NCBI GenBank assembly: GCA_043557195.1
Contig: CP121314.1
Location: 3,782,001-3,846,000, forward strand
Direction: 5' to 3'
From: Jejuia sp043557195
Lineage (GTDB): Bacteria; Bacteroidota; Bacteroidia; Flavobacteriales; Flavobacteriaceae
Length of the DNA: 64,000 nt
Shown: piece after piece, positions 52,333-60,912 of the stretch
Layout: every line of letters starts with the position of its first letter
Numbering within the stretch: the first letter of the stretch is position 1
Made by a program: the position numbers and the translations under genes
Notes under the pieces: model-generated
The model's input: the letters and a program-made list of their open reading frames with translations, nothing else
What the model was told of the DNA's origin: nothing
The model's database searches: none

Positions 52333-52845
52333 ATGAAAAAATTAGGACCTATTATTGTAGGATTTATTATCGGTGCACTATTAACATATTTCTTTTGTCC
52401 AAGACCAGATGGAGAAATGCATACCATGGATACTAAAATTAAAATTCCGAAAGATACCATTTCAGTAGCAGAGGCTACCAAATTATTTAAAAACTGGCAG
52501 CAAAATAATCCAACAGAAATTGACTCAACTATTGAGGTTGAAGGTTCTAGAAAGAAAATTACCAATGTGGGTTGGTCTTTAAGTGAAGTACGCGAGTATT
52601 TAGATTATGCAGAAGCTAAATCTGATACTTTAGGCTATAAAATGACAGGAATACGTGTGTATATGGGTAATTATGGTAAAGACACTGACCCCTCTTTAAA
52701 AAATAGAAACACCTTATTTATTGTGCCAACTGGAAACAAAAAACTGTCTAAAGCAAGTGCTCTAAATATAACACTTCAAGATGGTGGAAATGTGCCAATA
52801 ACTCCACTGAACCGAGGAGGTGGTGGACATGGCGAATACCCTTAA
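52333..52845 (+). CDS. Membrane-anchored protein of unknown function
   Basis: 170 residues. An N-terminal helix (GPIIVGFIIGALLTYFFC) anchors the protein; the rest is soluble with SVAEATKLFKNWQQNNPT, LSEVREYLDYAEAKSDTLG and VYMGNYGKDTDPSLKNRNTL. The C-terminus is Gly-rich. I have no name for the family; the 'YMGxY' stretch is common in flavobacterial relatives. Followed by a membrane protein gene 6 bp later. Confidence 0.7.
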   Translation: MKKLGPIIVGFIIGALLTYFFCPRPDGEMHTMDTKIKIPKDTISVAEATKLFKNWQQNNPTEIDSTIEVEGSRKKITNVGWSLSEVREYLDYAEAKSDTLGYKMTGIRVYMGNYGKDTDPSLKNRNTLFIVPTGNKKLSKASALNITLQDGGNVPITPLNRGGGGHGEYP

Positions 52846-52851
52846 TTATTT

Positions 52852-53577
52852 GTGATAGATTTTTTTTTAAGTTATTACTCGTTGTTGACGTACTCTGTAG
52901 AGTTTCTTGCGGCAGTAACGGGTTTTATCTTTTTTAGTAAGTACAAGAATACTAACGTCAAGTATTTTATATACTTTCTTTTATTAGTTGCAATTTCTGA
53001 CTTATTGAATTATTACACCTATTTTGTAAGACCAAAATTGGCTTTAGAATTTTTAATAGGTACTAAGTTTGAAAAAAGTCATTGGTGGAGCAATATTTAC
53101 TGGAGTGTTGGAGCTATTGTGTTTTTTGCGTTCTATTATGGCAAAATATTAAATTCCAAATCTTCTAAAAAAATCATTAAGGTTGCAAGTTATTGCTTTT
53201 TAGTTTTTTCAATAATCTACATTTTTTTAAACAGATCTCTCTTTTTTAATCATTTTTTTATTGTTCTTGATCTTTCAGGTGCCTTTATAGTTTTTCTTTG
53301 CACGGTTTTGTACTTTATTGAAATTCTAAATAGTGAGAAGTTATTGGTATTTTATCAATCTATTAATTTTTATATTAGTGCTATCATATTTATTTGGTGG
53401 TTGATTATTACACCAATGGCATTTTATGATGTTTATTTTGAATATGAAATTGGCATTGGGCATTTTGATAAAGATTTTTTAAAGTTGAGAAATTCTGTTT
53501 ATTTATTTGCTAATATCTTTATGTATCTAACCTTTACTTTTGCTTTTATATGGTGCAAACCGGAGAACGAATTATAA
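52852..53577 (+). CDS. Polytopic membrane protein of unknown function, upstream of a histidine kinase
   Basis: 241 residues from a GTG, with about seven membrane helices and little else. The last 28 bases overlap the histidine kinase gene, so translation is coupled. It may be the sensory membrane part of that kinase, by analogy with 7TM sensors; this is inference. An Asn/Tyr-rich loop (NYYTYFVRPKLALEF) lies between helices two and three. Confidence 0.7.
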   Translation: MIDFFLSYYSLLTYSVEFLAAVTGFIFFSKYKNTNVKYFIYFLLLVAISDLLNYYTYFVRPKLALEFLIGTKFEKSHWWSNIYWSVGAIVFFAFYYGKILNSKSSKKIIKVASYCFLVFSIIYIFLNRSLFFNHFFIVLDLSGAFIVFLCTVLYFIEILNSEKLLVFYQSINFYISAIIFIWWLIITPMAFYDVYFEYEIGIGHFDKDFLKLRNSVYLFANIFMYLTFTFAFIWCKPENEL

Positions 53578-54350
53578 GTAGCGCTTCAGAGCGTTATATG
53601 TTGGTGTATATGTTACTGGTATTAGTAATCATTACATCACTGGTAATTGTGTTTTTTGTTGTATTCCAAAAACGCAAAAACAAGTTGCTAATCGATAAAA
53701 TAAAGCAACAACGAGCGTTTGAAGAAGAAATGGTAAAAGCGCAAACCGAAACACAAGAACAAACTTTAAAAAATATTGGCTGGGAGTTACATGATAATGT
53801 GGGGCAATTACTGTCCTTTGCCAGCATGCAATTAAGTATCCTAAAAATGCAAGTAGCAGATGATGTTAGATATAAATTCAAAGACACCACAGAAGCACTA
53901 AGCAATGGTTTAAAAGAGGTGCGCGCTTTATCTAAAACGCTTAATAATGATGTGATTTTAAATATAGGTTTCGAAAAATCTATAACAAACGAGTTGGATC
54001 GCTTGAAGCGAATGAAGTTTACATCTGCAGAGTTAAAGGTTATTGGTGATAAGGTAGATTTCAATGATAAAAACCATGAGATAATAGTTTTTAGAATACT
54101 TCAAGAATTCTTGTCTAATTCTGTAAAATATTCTGAAGCAAAAAACTTAAATATAAGCTTAAATTATACGCCATCAGAAATCATTATTACTGCTAAAGAC
54201 GACGGAAAAGGTTTTGATATAGACAAAATTGAAAAGGGTTCAGGTTTAATCAATATGAAAAGTAGAGCTGAACTTATTGGTGCAACATTAGATTTAAAAT
54301 CAAAATTAGGAGATGGTGTGACTCTAGAGCTTGAATACCCTTTATATTAA
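53550..54350 (+). CDS. NarL-type sensor histidine kinase (HisKA_3), without adjacent regulator
   Basis: 266 residues. One membrane helix near 18-40, then a coiled linker and the HisKA_3 dimerisation box GWELHDNVGQLLSFA (His 81). The ATPase domain has FLSNSVKYSEAKN (N box), DDGKGFDID (G1) and GSGLINMKSRAELIGA (G2). The short periplasmic part makes the overlapping upstream membrane protein a candidate sensor. A LuxR-type response regulator usually follows such genes; here the next gene is a convergent aldehyde dehydrogenase. Confidence 0.9.
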   Translation: MVQTGERIISSASERYMLVYMLLVLVIITSLVIVFFVVFQKRKNKLLIDKIKQQRAFEEEMVKAQTETQEQTLKNIGWELHDNVGQLLSFASMQLSILKMQVADDVRYKFKDTTEALSNGLKEVRALSKTLNNDVILNIGFEKSITNELDRLKRMKFTSAELKVIGDKVDFNDKNHEIIVFRILQEFLSNSVKYSEAKNLNISLNYTPSEIIITAKDDGKGFDIDKIEKGSGLINMKSRAELIGATLDLKSKLGDGVTLELEYPLY

Positions 54351-54352
54351 TA

Positions 54353-55732
54353 TTAACCTAAAAATTTAAACACCTTTCGTAAAAGGTTCATCTTTCCTTT
54401 ATATGGTGCGTATCTAAATGAAGGATCAAACCAAGTACCTCGTTTCATAACGGATTTTTCATGTGAAAATGTATCAAAACCGTGCTTACCATGATATTTT
54501 CCCATACCGCTACCACCGATGCCTCCAAACGGTAATTTTGGATTACCAAAATGCACCATTAAATCGTTTACAACACCTCCTCCAAAACTGTATTTGGTAA
54601 TAGTTCTTTCAATAAAATTTTTGTTTTTTGAAAAAATATAAAAAGAAAGCGGTGTTTCATTTTTTAAGATGATATGTTCAATGTCTTCTTCCGTGTCATA
54701 AGTTAGAATTGGTAAAATAGGACCAAAAATTTCCTCTTGCATGATAGCACTATCTAAACTCGGGTTGTCAATCAATGTTGGTGCAATATAGTTTTCAGTT
54801 TCATCTAATTCTCCTCCATGTAAAAAGGATTTACCTCCAATTAAACTTTCTAATCGTTTTAAGTTTTTAGAATTGATAATTCTTGGGAAATCTTCAGATG
54901 TTTTAGGATTAACTCCATATCTTCTAGTAATTTCAGCTTTTAAAACTTCAATCAATTCATTTTTGATAGAAGACTTTGCTATGACATAATCTGCTGAAAT
55001 ACAAGTCTGTCCGCCATTAAGGAGTTTTGCCCATACTAATCTACGCGCTACTAGTTTTAAATTATTGGTATCATCAATAATGCAAGGTGATTTTCCTCCC
55101 AATTCTAAAGTTACCGGTGTAAGATATTTTGCTGCAGCTTCTGCGACTATTTTACCAACTTTTGTACTGCCAGTAAAAAAGATGTAATCCCATTTTTGAG
55201 TTAATAATTCCGTTGAAGTTTCTACACCTCCTTTAATAGAAATAGCAATGTTTTCTGGGAATACGTTTTTTATAATTTGTGTAATTACTTTTGAAGTGTT
55301 TTCAGTTAGTTCACTTGGTTTTAAAACTACTGTATTTCCTGCTGCTATAGCCATGATAAGAGGTTCCATTGCTAGTAAAAACGGGTAGTTCCAAGGAGCA
55401 ATCACTAAAATAGTACCGTATGGAGCTTTGTAGATATAATCTTTAGAAGGAAAGGTTAATAGAGATGATCTCACTCGCTTTCGTTTTGTCCACTTCTTAA
55501 GATTTTTTAAAACAAGGTTTAACTCTGAAATCACTAACCCAAATTCGCTGATGTACGATTCGAACTCCGACTTTTTGAAGTCTTTATTTAGTGCGTCTAG
55601 GATGTCCTGTTCTTTATTGAGAATCTCTGTTTTTAGGGCTTTTAAAAGGTTTAATCTATAAGAAACCTCTTTTGTTTTTTGAGACAAGAAAAGTGCTTTT
55701 TGAGAAGTAATTATGTCAGGAATTGATTTCAT
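54353..55732 (-). CDS. Aldehyde dehydrogenase (class 3 type)
   Basis: 459 residues, the short class 3 size. Catalytic Glu in TPVTLELGGKSPC (E210) and nucleophile Cys in GGQTCISADYVI (C244). The Rossmann motif is FFTGSTKVGK and the closing PKLPFGGIGGSGMGKYHGKH is typical. It oxidises fatty or aromatic aldehydes with NAD(P)+. It is 17 bp downstream of the pseudouridine synthase gene on the minus strand, possibly as part of one transcript. Confidence 0.93.
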   Translation of the reverse strand: MKSIPDIITSQKALFLSQKTKEVSYRLNLLKALKTEILNKEQDILDALNKDFKKSEFESYISEFGLVISELNLVLKNLKKWTKRKRVRSSLLTFPSKDYIYKAPYGTILVIAPWNYPFLLAMEPLIMAIAAGNTVVLKPSELTENTSKVITQIIKNVFPENIAISIKGGVETSTELLTQKWDYIFFTGSTKVGKIVAEAAAKYLTPVTLELGGKSPCIIDDTNNLKLVARRLVWAKLLNGGQTCISADYVIAKSSIKNELIEVLKAEITRRYGVNPKTSEDFPRIINSKNLKRLESLIGGKSFLHGGELDETENYIAPTLIDNPSLDSAIMQEEIFGPILPILTYDTEEDIEHIILKNETPLSFYIFSKNKNFIERTITKYSFGGGVVNDLMVHFGNPKLPFGGIGGSGMGKYHGKHGFDTFSHEKSVMKRGTWFDPSFRYAPYKGKMNLLRKVFKFLG

Positions 55733-55749
55733 CTCTTAAATATAAAGCA

Positions 55750-56448
55750 TTAAATACATGCATTCCAAATTGGGTCAACAGGAGGAGATGCACTAATTAA
55801 TATTTGTTCTTTTTTCACAGGATGTATAAAGGCAATATGTCTTGCATGTAAATGTATGCTAGCATCTTTATTACTCCTATCAAAACCATACTTTAAATCG
55901 CCTTTTATAGGGCACCCTATACTCGATAATTGTGTGCGGATTTGATGATGCCTCCCTGTTTCTAGATTTACTTCTAATAAAGTGTAATTGTCTAGTTTTT
56001 TAATGGTTTTATAGTGAAGAATAGCTTTTTTGCTATCTTTTATTTCTTTACTATGAGTATAAGACTTATTATTTTTAGGATTCTTTTTAAGCCAATGTAT
56101 TAGAGTATCTTCAGGTTTTGGTGGTGGATTTTTTACAACTGCCCAATAGGTTTTTTTGATGTCCTTTGATAAAAAGAGTTTGTTTAGCCTAGGAAGTACT
56201 TTACTGGTTTTGGCAAAAATAACAATTCCAGAGGTGGGTCTATCTAAACGATGTACAGTACCTAAATATACATTTCCTGGTTTATTGTATTTTTCTTTAA
56301 TGTAAGCCTTAACAATATCGCTTAAAGGTTTATCTCCAGTTTTATCACCTTGAACAATATCACCAGGACGTTTGTTTACAATAATGATGTGATTATCTTC
56401 ATGTAGAATTTGAAGATTGTTTTTGCTTGAAAGTATTTTATCTGACAC
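55750..56448 (-). CDS. RluA-family pseudouridine synthase
   Basis: 232 residues, with no S4 domain. The catalytic motif is TVHRLDRPTSGIVIFAKT (Asp 69), then HYKTIKKLDNYTLLEVNLET, GRHHQIRTQLSSIGCPIKGD and SIHLHARHIAFIHP. It isomerises uridine in rRNA or tRNA; which site cannot be told. The sequence between it and panB (56449-56540) has the 13-mer GCAAAGGTGCTAA also seen at 14509. Confidence 0.92.
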   Translation of the reverse strand: MSDKILSSKNNLQILHEDNHIIIVNKRPGDIVQGDKTGDKPLSDIVKAYIKEKYNKPGNVYLGTVHRLDRPTSGIVIFAKTSKVLPRLNKLFLSKDIKKTYWAVVKNPPPKPEDTLIHWLKKNPKNNKSYTHSKEIKDSKKAILHYKTIKKLDNYTLLEVNLETGRHHQIRTQLSSIGCPIKGDLKYGFDRSNKDASIHLHARHIAFIHPVKKEQILISASPPVDPIWNACI

Positions 56449-56540
56449 GTACCTTTTGTATTAATATCTCGCAAAGGTGCTAAGACGCAAAGTTTTAAGA
56501 AACATGAAACGAACTGATTACTGGGACTGAGACTGAAAAC

Positions 56541-57359
56541 TTAATATTGTTCACTCTCATTTGGGAAATCTTGTGCTTTTACATCGCTTACGTATTGAGA
56601 AATAGCTGTTGTCATTTCCTCATATAAATTTAAATATCTACGAAGAAATCTAGGATTAAATTCGTGCGTCATACCAATCATATCGTGAAGCACTAACACT
56701 TGCCCGTCTACACCAGCACCAGCACCAATACCAATTATTGGGATACTAACACTTTCAGCAACTTGTTGCGCTAACTTAGCAGGAATCTTCTCTAATACAA
56801 TAGCAAAACATCCTAATTTCTCGAGCATTTTAGCATCTTCCAATAATTGTTCAGCTTCTTGTTCTTCTTTTGCGCGAACTGTATAAGTTCCAAACTTATA
56901 AATTGATTGTGGTGTTAAACCTAAGTGTCCCATTACTGGAATTCCAGCATTTAAGATACGTTTAATGGACTCTTTTATTTCTTTTCCACCTTCTAACTTT
57001 ACGGAATGGGCTCCACTTTCTTTCATAATTCGTATGGCAGAACGTAATGCTTCTTTAGGATCACTTTGATAACTTCCAAAAGGCAAATCTACAACAACTA
57101 GAGCTCTGTAAATAGCTCGAATTACCGAAGAGGCGTGGTATATCATTTGGTCTAACGTAATAGGAAGCGTGGTTTCATGACCAGCCATAACGTTACTAGC
57201 TGAGTCTCCTACCAAAATAACATCTACACCTGCACCATCAACAATTTTTGCCATAGTGTAATCGTAAGCGGTTAGCATAGATATTTTTTCACCAGTTGAT
57301 TTCATATCAACGAGTGATTTTACGGTAACGCGCTTATATTCTTTTTTAGCAGTAGACAT
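56541..57359 (-). CDS. panB: 3-methyl-2-oxobutanoate hydroxymethyltransferase
   Basis: 272 residues. MLTAYDYTMAKIVDGAGVDV, ILVGDSASNVMAGHETTLPI (metal-binding Asp), GAHSVKLEGGKEIKESI, GIPVMGHLGLTPQS and PIIGIGAGAGVDGQVLVLHD are the family landmarks. It adds hydroxymethyl from methylene-tetrahydrofolate to alpha-ketoisovalerate in pantothenate synthesis, in the cytoplasm. No other pan gene is adjacent. Confidence 0.97.
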   Translation of the reverse strand: MSTAKKEYKRVTVKSLVDMKSTGEKISMLTAYDYTMAKIVDGAGVDVILVGDSASNVMAGHETTLPITLDQMIYHASSVIRAIYRALVVVDLPFGSYQSDPKEALRSAIRIMKESGAHSVKLEGGKEIKESIKRILNAGIPVMGHLGLTPQSIYKFGTYTVRAKEEQEAEQLLEDAKMLEKLGCFAIVLEKIPAKLAQQVAESVSIPIIGIGAGAGVDGQVLVLHDMIGMTHEFNPRFLRRYLNLYEEMTTAISQYVSDVKAQDFPNESEQY

Positions 57360-57477
57360 GTCTTATCAATTTTGATTGCCCGTAAAAATACTAAATAAAG
57401 CATATACTGTTAAACTTTTCTTTAATACACTATTAGGTTGGTAGTTATCAATTATTTTGGATAAAAAATAATCAAGG

Positions 57478-57948
57478 ATGATGCGTTTTATATTCTATTT
57501 ATTTCTATTTGTAAGTACTACTATATTTGGGCAAACTAATGAGAAGCGTGAGGTAAAACAGGCTGTTGATACTTTTTTTGAAGGATTCCATAAAGGAGAT
57601 ACTGCTATAATGAAAACTGTAATGGCAGATAAAATTTTAATGCAAACAGCTTATAAGAACAAAGAAGGTAAAGATATTTTAGTTACTGATGACCCAAATA
57701 AACTTATAACTGCTATTGCCGATAGACCAGAAGACCAAAAGTGGGATGAACGTCTTTTGGATTATAGTATTCAGGTGGATGGGAATATGGCAAATGCGTG
57801 GACACCTTATGAATTCTGGTTTAATGGTGAATTTAGTCATTGTGGTGTTAATTCATTTCAGTTATTTAAGGATGGTGACCAATGGAAAATTATTTACTTG
57901 ATTGATACACGTAGACGATCCGATTGTAACGTTGAGAACAAAGATTAA
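57478..57948 (+). CDS. Secreted NTF2-like (SnoaL-type) protein
   Basis: 156 residues. The signal peptide (FIFYLFLFVSTTIFGQ) is followed by a cone-shaped NTF2-like fold: VKQAVDTFFEGFHKGDTAIM, VDGNMANAWTPYEFWFN, HCGVNSFQLFKDGDQWKIIY. Many such periplasmic proteins bind small molecules; no catalytic residue is assignable. It lies 9 bp before the DinB-like gene, as one operon. Confidence 0.83.
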   Translation: MMRFIFYLFLFVSTTIFGQTNEKREVKQAVDTFFEGFHKGDTAIMKTVMADKILMQTAYKNKEGKDILVTDDPNKLITAIADRPEDQKWDERLLDYSIQVDGNMANAWTPYEFWFNGEFSHCGVNSFQLFKDGDQWKIIYLIDTRRRSDCNVENKD

Positions 57949-57957
57949 AAACAAGTT

Positions 57958-58584
57958 ATGAAAAGAAGACAACTTTTAGGTTTGATAGGGTTAAGCCCTT
58001 TTGCGTTTTTAGCTTCGAAAATACCAGTTGGAGATACAACATTTATAAATATTTTGATTAATAGATGGAAAAAGTCCAAACTATATACGTTGAAGGTATT
58101 TGAGGCGATGCACGAGTCTGATTTAGAATATAGCCCTTCTGAAGCCCAAATGAGTTTTGCGCAGCATTTTATGCATATTGGTTTTACTAACAATGCTTTT
58201 ATTGGAATATTAATGGATTCTAAAACCTATCCGGATTTTGAAAGTATGATGGCTGCAGACTTTTTTATTGAACGTCCTGATGCGATTAATCTTTTTCAGC
58301 CTGATGCATTTAAGTCAACGGATATAACTGCAAATAGAAAAATGGTGTCAAACTATTTAAACGAAACTTTTGATTATGTGATTTCAAGTATTGCTAAATT
58401 GAATGATGATTATTTGAAGCTTGGTGCAGATAAAGAGAAACCATGGTATTTAGAAGGACATACTCACCTGGATCTTATTCTACGAGCAGAGAACCATACG
58501 GCACATCATAGAGCACAGGCTATTGGCTATTTAAGAATGAAAGGCATTAGACCGCCTGGTTATTCCAGGCATAATACATTATAA
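57958..58584 (+). CDS. DinB-family protein with possible export signal
   Basis: 208 residues. The start KRRQLLGLIGLSPFAFLASK resembles a twin-arginine-like or hydrophobic leader. The DinB bundle has three His in FAQHFMHIGFTNNAFIG and ENHTAHHRAQAIGYLRMKGI, as expected for metal binding. The fold is often found in mycothiol/bacillithiol-type enzymes; the substrate is unknown. Forms an operon with the NTF2-like gene. Confidence 0.83.
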   Translation: MKRRQLLGLIGLSPFAFLASKIPVGDTTFINILINRWKKSKLYTLKVFEAMHESDLEYSPSEAQMSFAQHFMHIGFTNNAFIGILMDSKTYPDFESMMAADFFIERPDAINLFQPDAFKSTDITANRKMVSNYLNETFDYVISSIAKLNDDYLKLGADKEKPWYLEGHTHLDLILRAENHTAHHRAQAIGYLRMKGIRPPGYSRHNTL

Positions 58585-58635
58585 TTTTGATAATGTTGCG
58601 ATTAAGCATTATACATGGTTTTTGGTAACTGATGC

Positions 58636-58734
58636 TGCGAGATAGTGCGCAAGGGATTGAACGGCATGTTGGAGCTCCCGACCTAAGGAGGAGCGACTAG
58701 TGAAAGCCCGACCCTTGTGGTTGCGCCCAAAAAT
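58636..58734 (-). repeat. Dispersed intergenic repeat, copy 2 (inverted)
   Basis: The reverse complement shares ordered segments with 25198-25305 (TTTTTGGGCG, ACAAGGG, TCGGGCTTT, CACTA, GCCGTT, CAATCCCT). It fills the convergent gap between the DinB-like gene and the sorting-domain gene and may also act as a transcription stop. Confidence 0.65.
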
Positions 58735-59489
58735 TACTTTCTTTTAATAATTTTAAAAGATTTTTCTTTTCCGTTTTGATTGGTTTTTAAAATATAAATA
58801 CCCACAGATAGGTTATAACCATTGATTGGTAGTTGATAATTTTGATTGTCTTCTGAAATGGTAATATTGCCTCCAGTAATGGTTCTCCCCATGATATCGT
58901 ACAGCGTAAAATCTAAAGGCTCTGATTGTGAAAGACTCACAACTCTTAGATTTATGTTGTTTATGAACGGATTTGGATATACGGACGCGTTGTAACCATC
59001 TTCTTCCTCAACAACTGTAAAAGGATCTGTTATTGAGATTTTTAGCTCACTTAAACCAAAGCATTCTCCCCCAAAATTTGACGTTGGTGTAATTAATACA
59101 TATCGAGCTTTTGTAGCATTAAAATTAGGACCTTCCATACCTTGATAGGTTAGAGAGCCTGAGGCTTGTTCCATATTAAATTTGCCTAAGTTATCCCATG
59201 TAACGCCATCTAAAGAATAATCTATATTAAATTCGTTAATGCCATAATCTAAATGTTTAGGCTCATTGGTATTCCAAAATTGGGTTTCGTTGAGTACATA
59301 CTTATATCCTAAATCATACATAATCCAATGCGTTTCACCATAAGACGAAATTGGATTTTGAGAAGGCTCACAAGACACCCAGCCATCAAACCAATTGGTA
59401 CTGTGGCGGTCTGGATAACATTGTGCATCCAAAAATTGGATACCAGAAACTAAAAATAACGTTATGTATAGATATATGCTTTTCATCAT
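58734..59489 (-). CDS. Secreted protein with discoidin-like domain and type A sorting domain
   Basis: 251 residues. The signal peptide (SIYLYITLFLVSGIQFLDAQ) is followed by a beta-sandwich with YPDRHSTNWFDGWVSCE, SYGETHWIMYDLGYKYVLNE and FNIDYSLDGVTWDNLGKFNM, as in F5/8-type (discoidin) carbohydrate-binding domains. The C-terminal ~75 residues, VYPNPFINNINLRVVS to KSFKIIKRK, are the type A sorting domain. It overlaps the DUF1501 gene by 4 bp, so the three minus-strand genes here form an operon. Confidence 0.85.
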   Translation of the reverse strand: MMKSIYLYITLFLVSGIQFLDAQCYPDRHSTNWFDGWVSCEPSQNPISSYGETHWIMYDLGYKYVLNETQFWNTNEPKHLDYGINEFNIDYSLDGVTWDNLGKFNMEQASGSLTYQGMEGPNFNATKARYVLITPTSNFGGECFGLSELKISITDPFTVVEEEDGYNASVYPNPFINNINLRVVSLSQSEPLDFTLYDIMGRTITGGNITISEDNQNYQLPINGYNLSVGIYILKTNQNGKEKSFKIIKRK

Positions 59490-60907
59490 GTCATATTCAT
59501 AAATCCTAGTGGTGGGGTGCCACTATTTGTATCGTAAAAATTTGATAGATTAGGTAAAATAGTATTTAAATCCGAAGGTGATACTCCAAACCAAAGTGCT
59601 AATTCTGCCATATATAAATCTGCAGAAGTGGTAGGAATCATTACTCCACTTCTTAAATCTAAATCGCTATCTAATGCAAGCGTTGGATAGTCACCATAAA
59701 TTTCTTTTCCGTTTACTGCACCTCCCATCATAAAGGCATTTCCGCCCCAGGCATGGTCTGTCCCGTTACCGTTTGATGTTAATGTTCTAGAAAAATCTGA
59801 TACGCTAAATGTGGTAACACAATCATTCATATTTAATTCAAACATCAAACTATTAAAGTAGCTTAACGCATCATTTACTTCTTTTAAATTTTCACCATGA
59901 TTGATAAGTAATTCATCATGGTTATCAAATCCTCCAATTTCTACAAAGAAAATTTGTCTTGAAAAACCAAGTGTATCTCTAGCACCAATGGTTTTGGCTA
60001 CCATATGTAATTGTTCTGCCAAATTATTCTCTTCTGGAAGTGATGTTATAAATTCTTGAACATTATCAACAGCATCTTGAAATGCTAGATTAGCATCATT
60101 AGAGGCTTTTACGGTATTCTTGTAGGTGTTTTTATAAATATCTTGATAATCTTTCTCTAGCATGGAATTTAATGCCTCAGTTTTCAATTCGTTGAAAAAA
60201 CCATTACCTCCATATCCATTTATGCCAACACTACCCGAGTTTTTAATAGTATATGGTGTTATTTGGTCTCCTCGCTGAAAAATATTAGTACCACGAAGTG
60301 AAATATTCATTGAGATATCCTCACTAGAATTCATGGATTGCACTAAATCTGCAATTTTTCCTCCCCAACCAATATTTGAGCGTTCGCCAGGGTTTCCTGT
60401 TTGCCATTGTTGCACTTGATCAGAATGCGAGAATAATCCAAGAGGTGTTTTAACAACATTATTTTTAATATCGCTTTTGGTTGATGGTTCTATTAAAGTC
60501 CCTACGTTAGACAAAAATGCTAAATTGCCGCCCTCAAACATCTGCTGCATATCTGCAAGTTGTGGATGTAGACCAAAAACTCTCCCATCACTCGTATTTG
60601 GATTTATTTGTAAAATGTCATTTTGAGGAATCGCCAAATTTGAACGTGATGTTGCATATTCGCTATATTCAGTATTCCCTTTTGGAATCAACATATTAAA
60701 CGAATCGTTTCCACCACTAAGCATCAAGCATACCAAAGCTTTGTAATCGCCATTTAATGTTGTAATGATTGACGAATTATCAGTAGCCGCAGCGGCCATT
60801 GCTTTTAAGTTGATTAATGAAGAAAATAGGGTAGTGTAACCCAAGGCTGCACAGGAGTCTCCTATAAATTTTCTTCTAGACATTGTATGTTTCTTCTTCT
60901 TCGTCAT
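59486..60907 (-). CDS. DUF1501 family protein (sulfatase-like fold), exported
   Basis: 473 residues. The start contains MSRRKFIGDSCAALGYTTLF, a twin-arginine signal (SRRKF). KALVCLMLSGGNDSFNMLIP and later FFVEIGGFDNHDELLINHGE, FSVSDFSRTLTSNGNGTDHA and WGGNAFMMGG are DUF1501 signatures, related to the alkaline phosphatase/sulfatase fold with metal-binding Asp/His. The substrate is unknown. Coupled with the DUF1800 gene upstream (5 bp), its standard partner. Confidence 0.92.
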   Translation of the reverse strand: MTKKKKHTMSRRKFIGDSCAALGYTTLFSSLINLKAMAAAATDNSSIITTLNGDYKALVCLMLSGGNDSFNMLIPKGNTEYSEYATSRSNLAIPQNDILQINPNTSDGRVFGLHPQLADMQQMFEGGNLAFLSNVGTLIEPSTKSDIKNNVVKTPLGLFSHSDQVQQWQTGNPGERSNIGWGGKIADLVQSMNSSEDISMNISLRGTNIFQRGDQITPYTIKNSGSVGINGYGGNGFFNELKTEALNSMLEKDYQDIYKNTYKNTVKASNDANLAFQDAVDNVQEFITSLPEENNLAEQLHMVAKTIGARDTLGFSRQIFFVEIGGFDNHDELLINHGENLKEVNDALSYFNSLMFELNMNDCVTTFSVSDFSRTLTSNGNGTDHAWGGNAFMMGGAVNGKEIYGDYPTLALDSDLDLRSGVMIPTTSADLYMAELALWFGVSPSDLNTILPNLSNFYDTNSGTPPLGFMNMT

Positions 60908-60912
60908 AGGTG

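Noticed and set aside
56471..56483. 13-mer GCAAAGGTGCTAA shared with 14509-14521 as a mobile repeat
   Set aside because: The match is too short and isolated to support an element; it is noted only as a coincidence or tiny relic.
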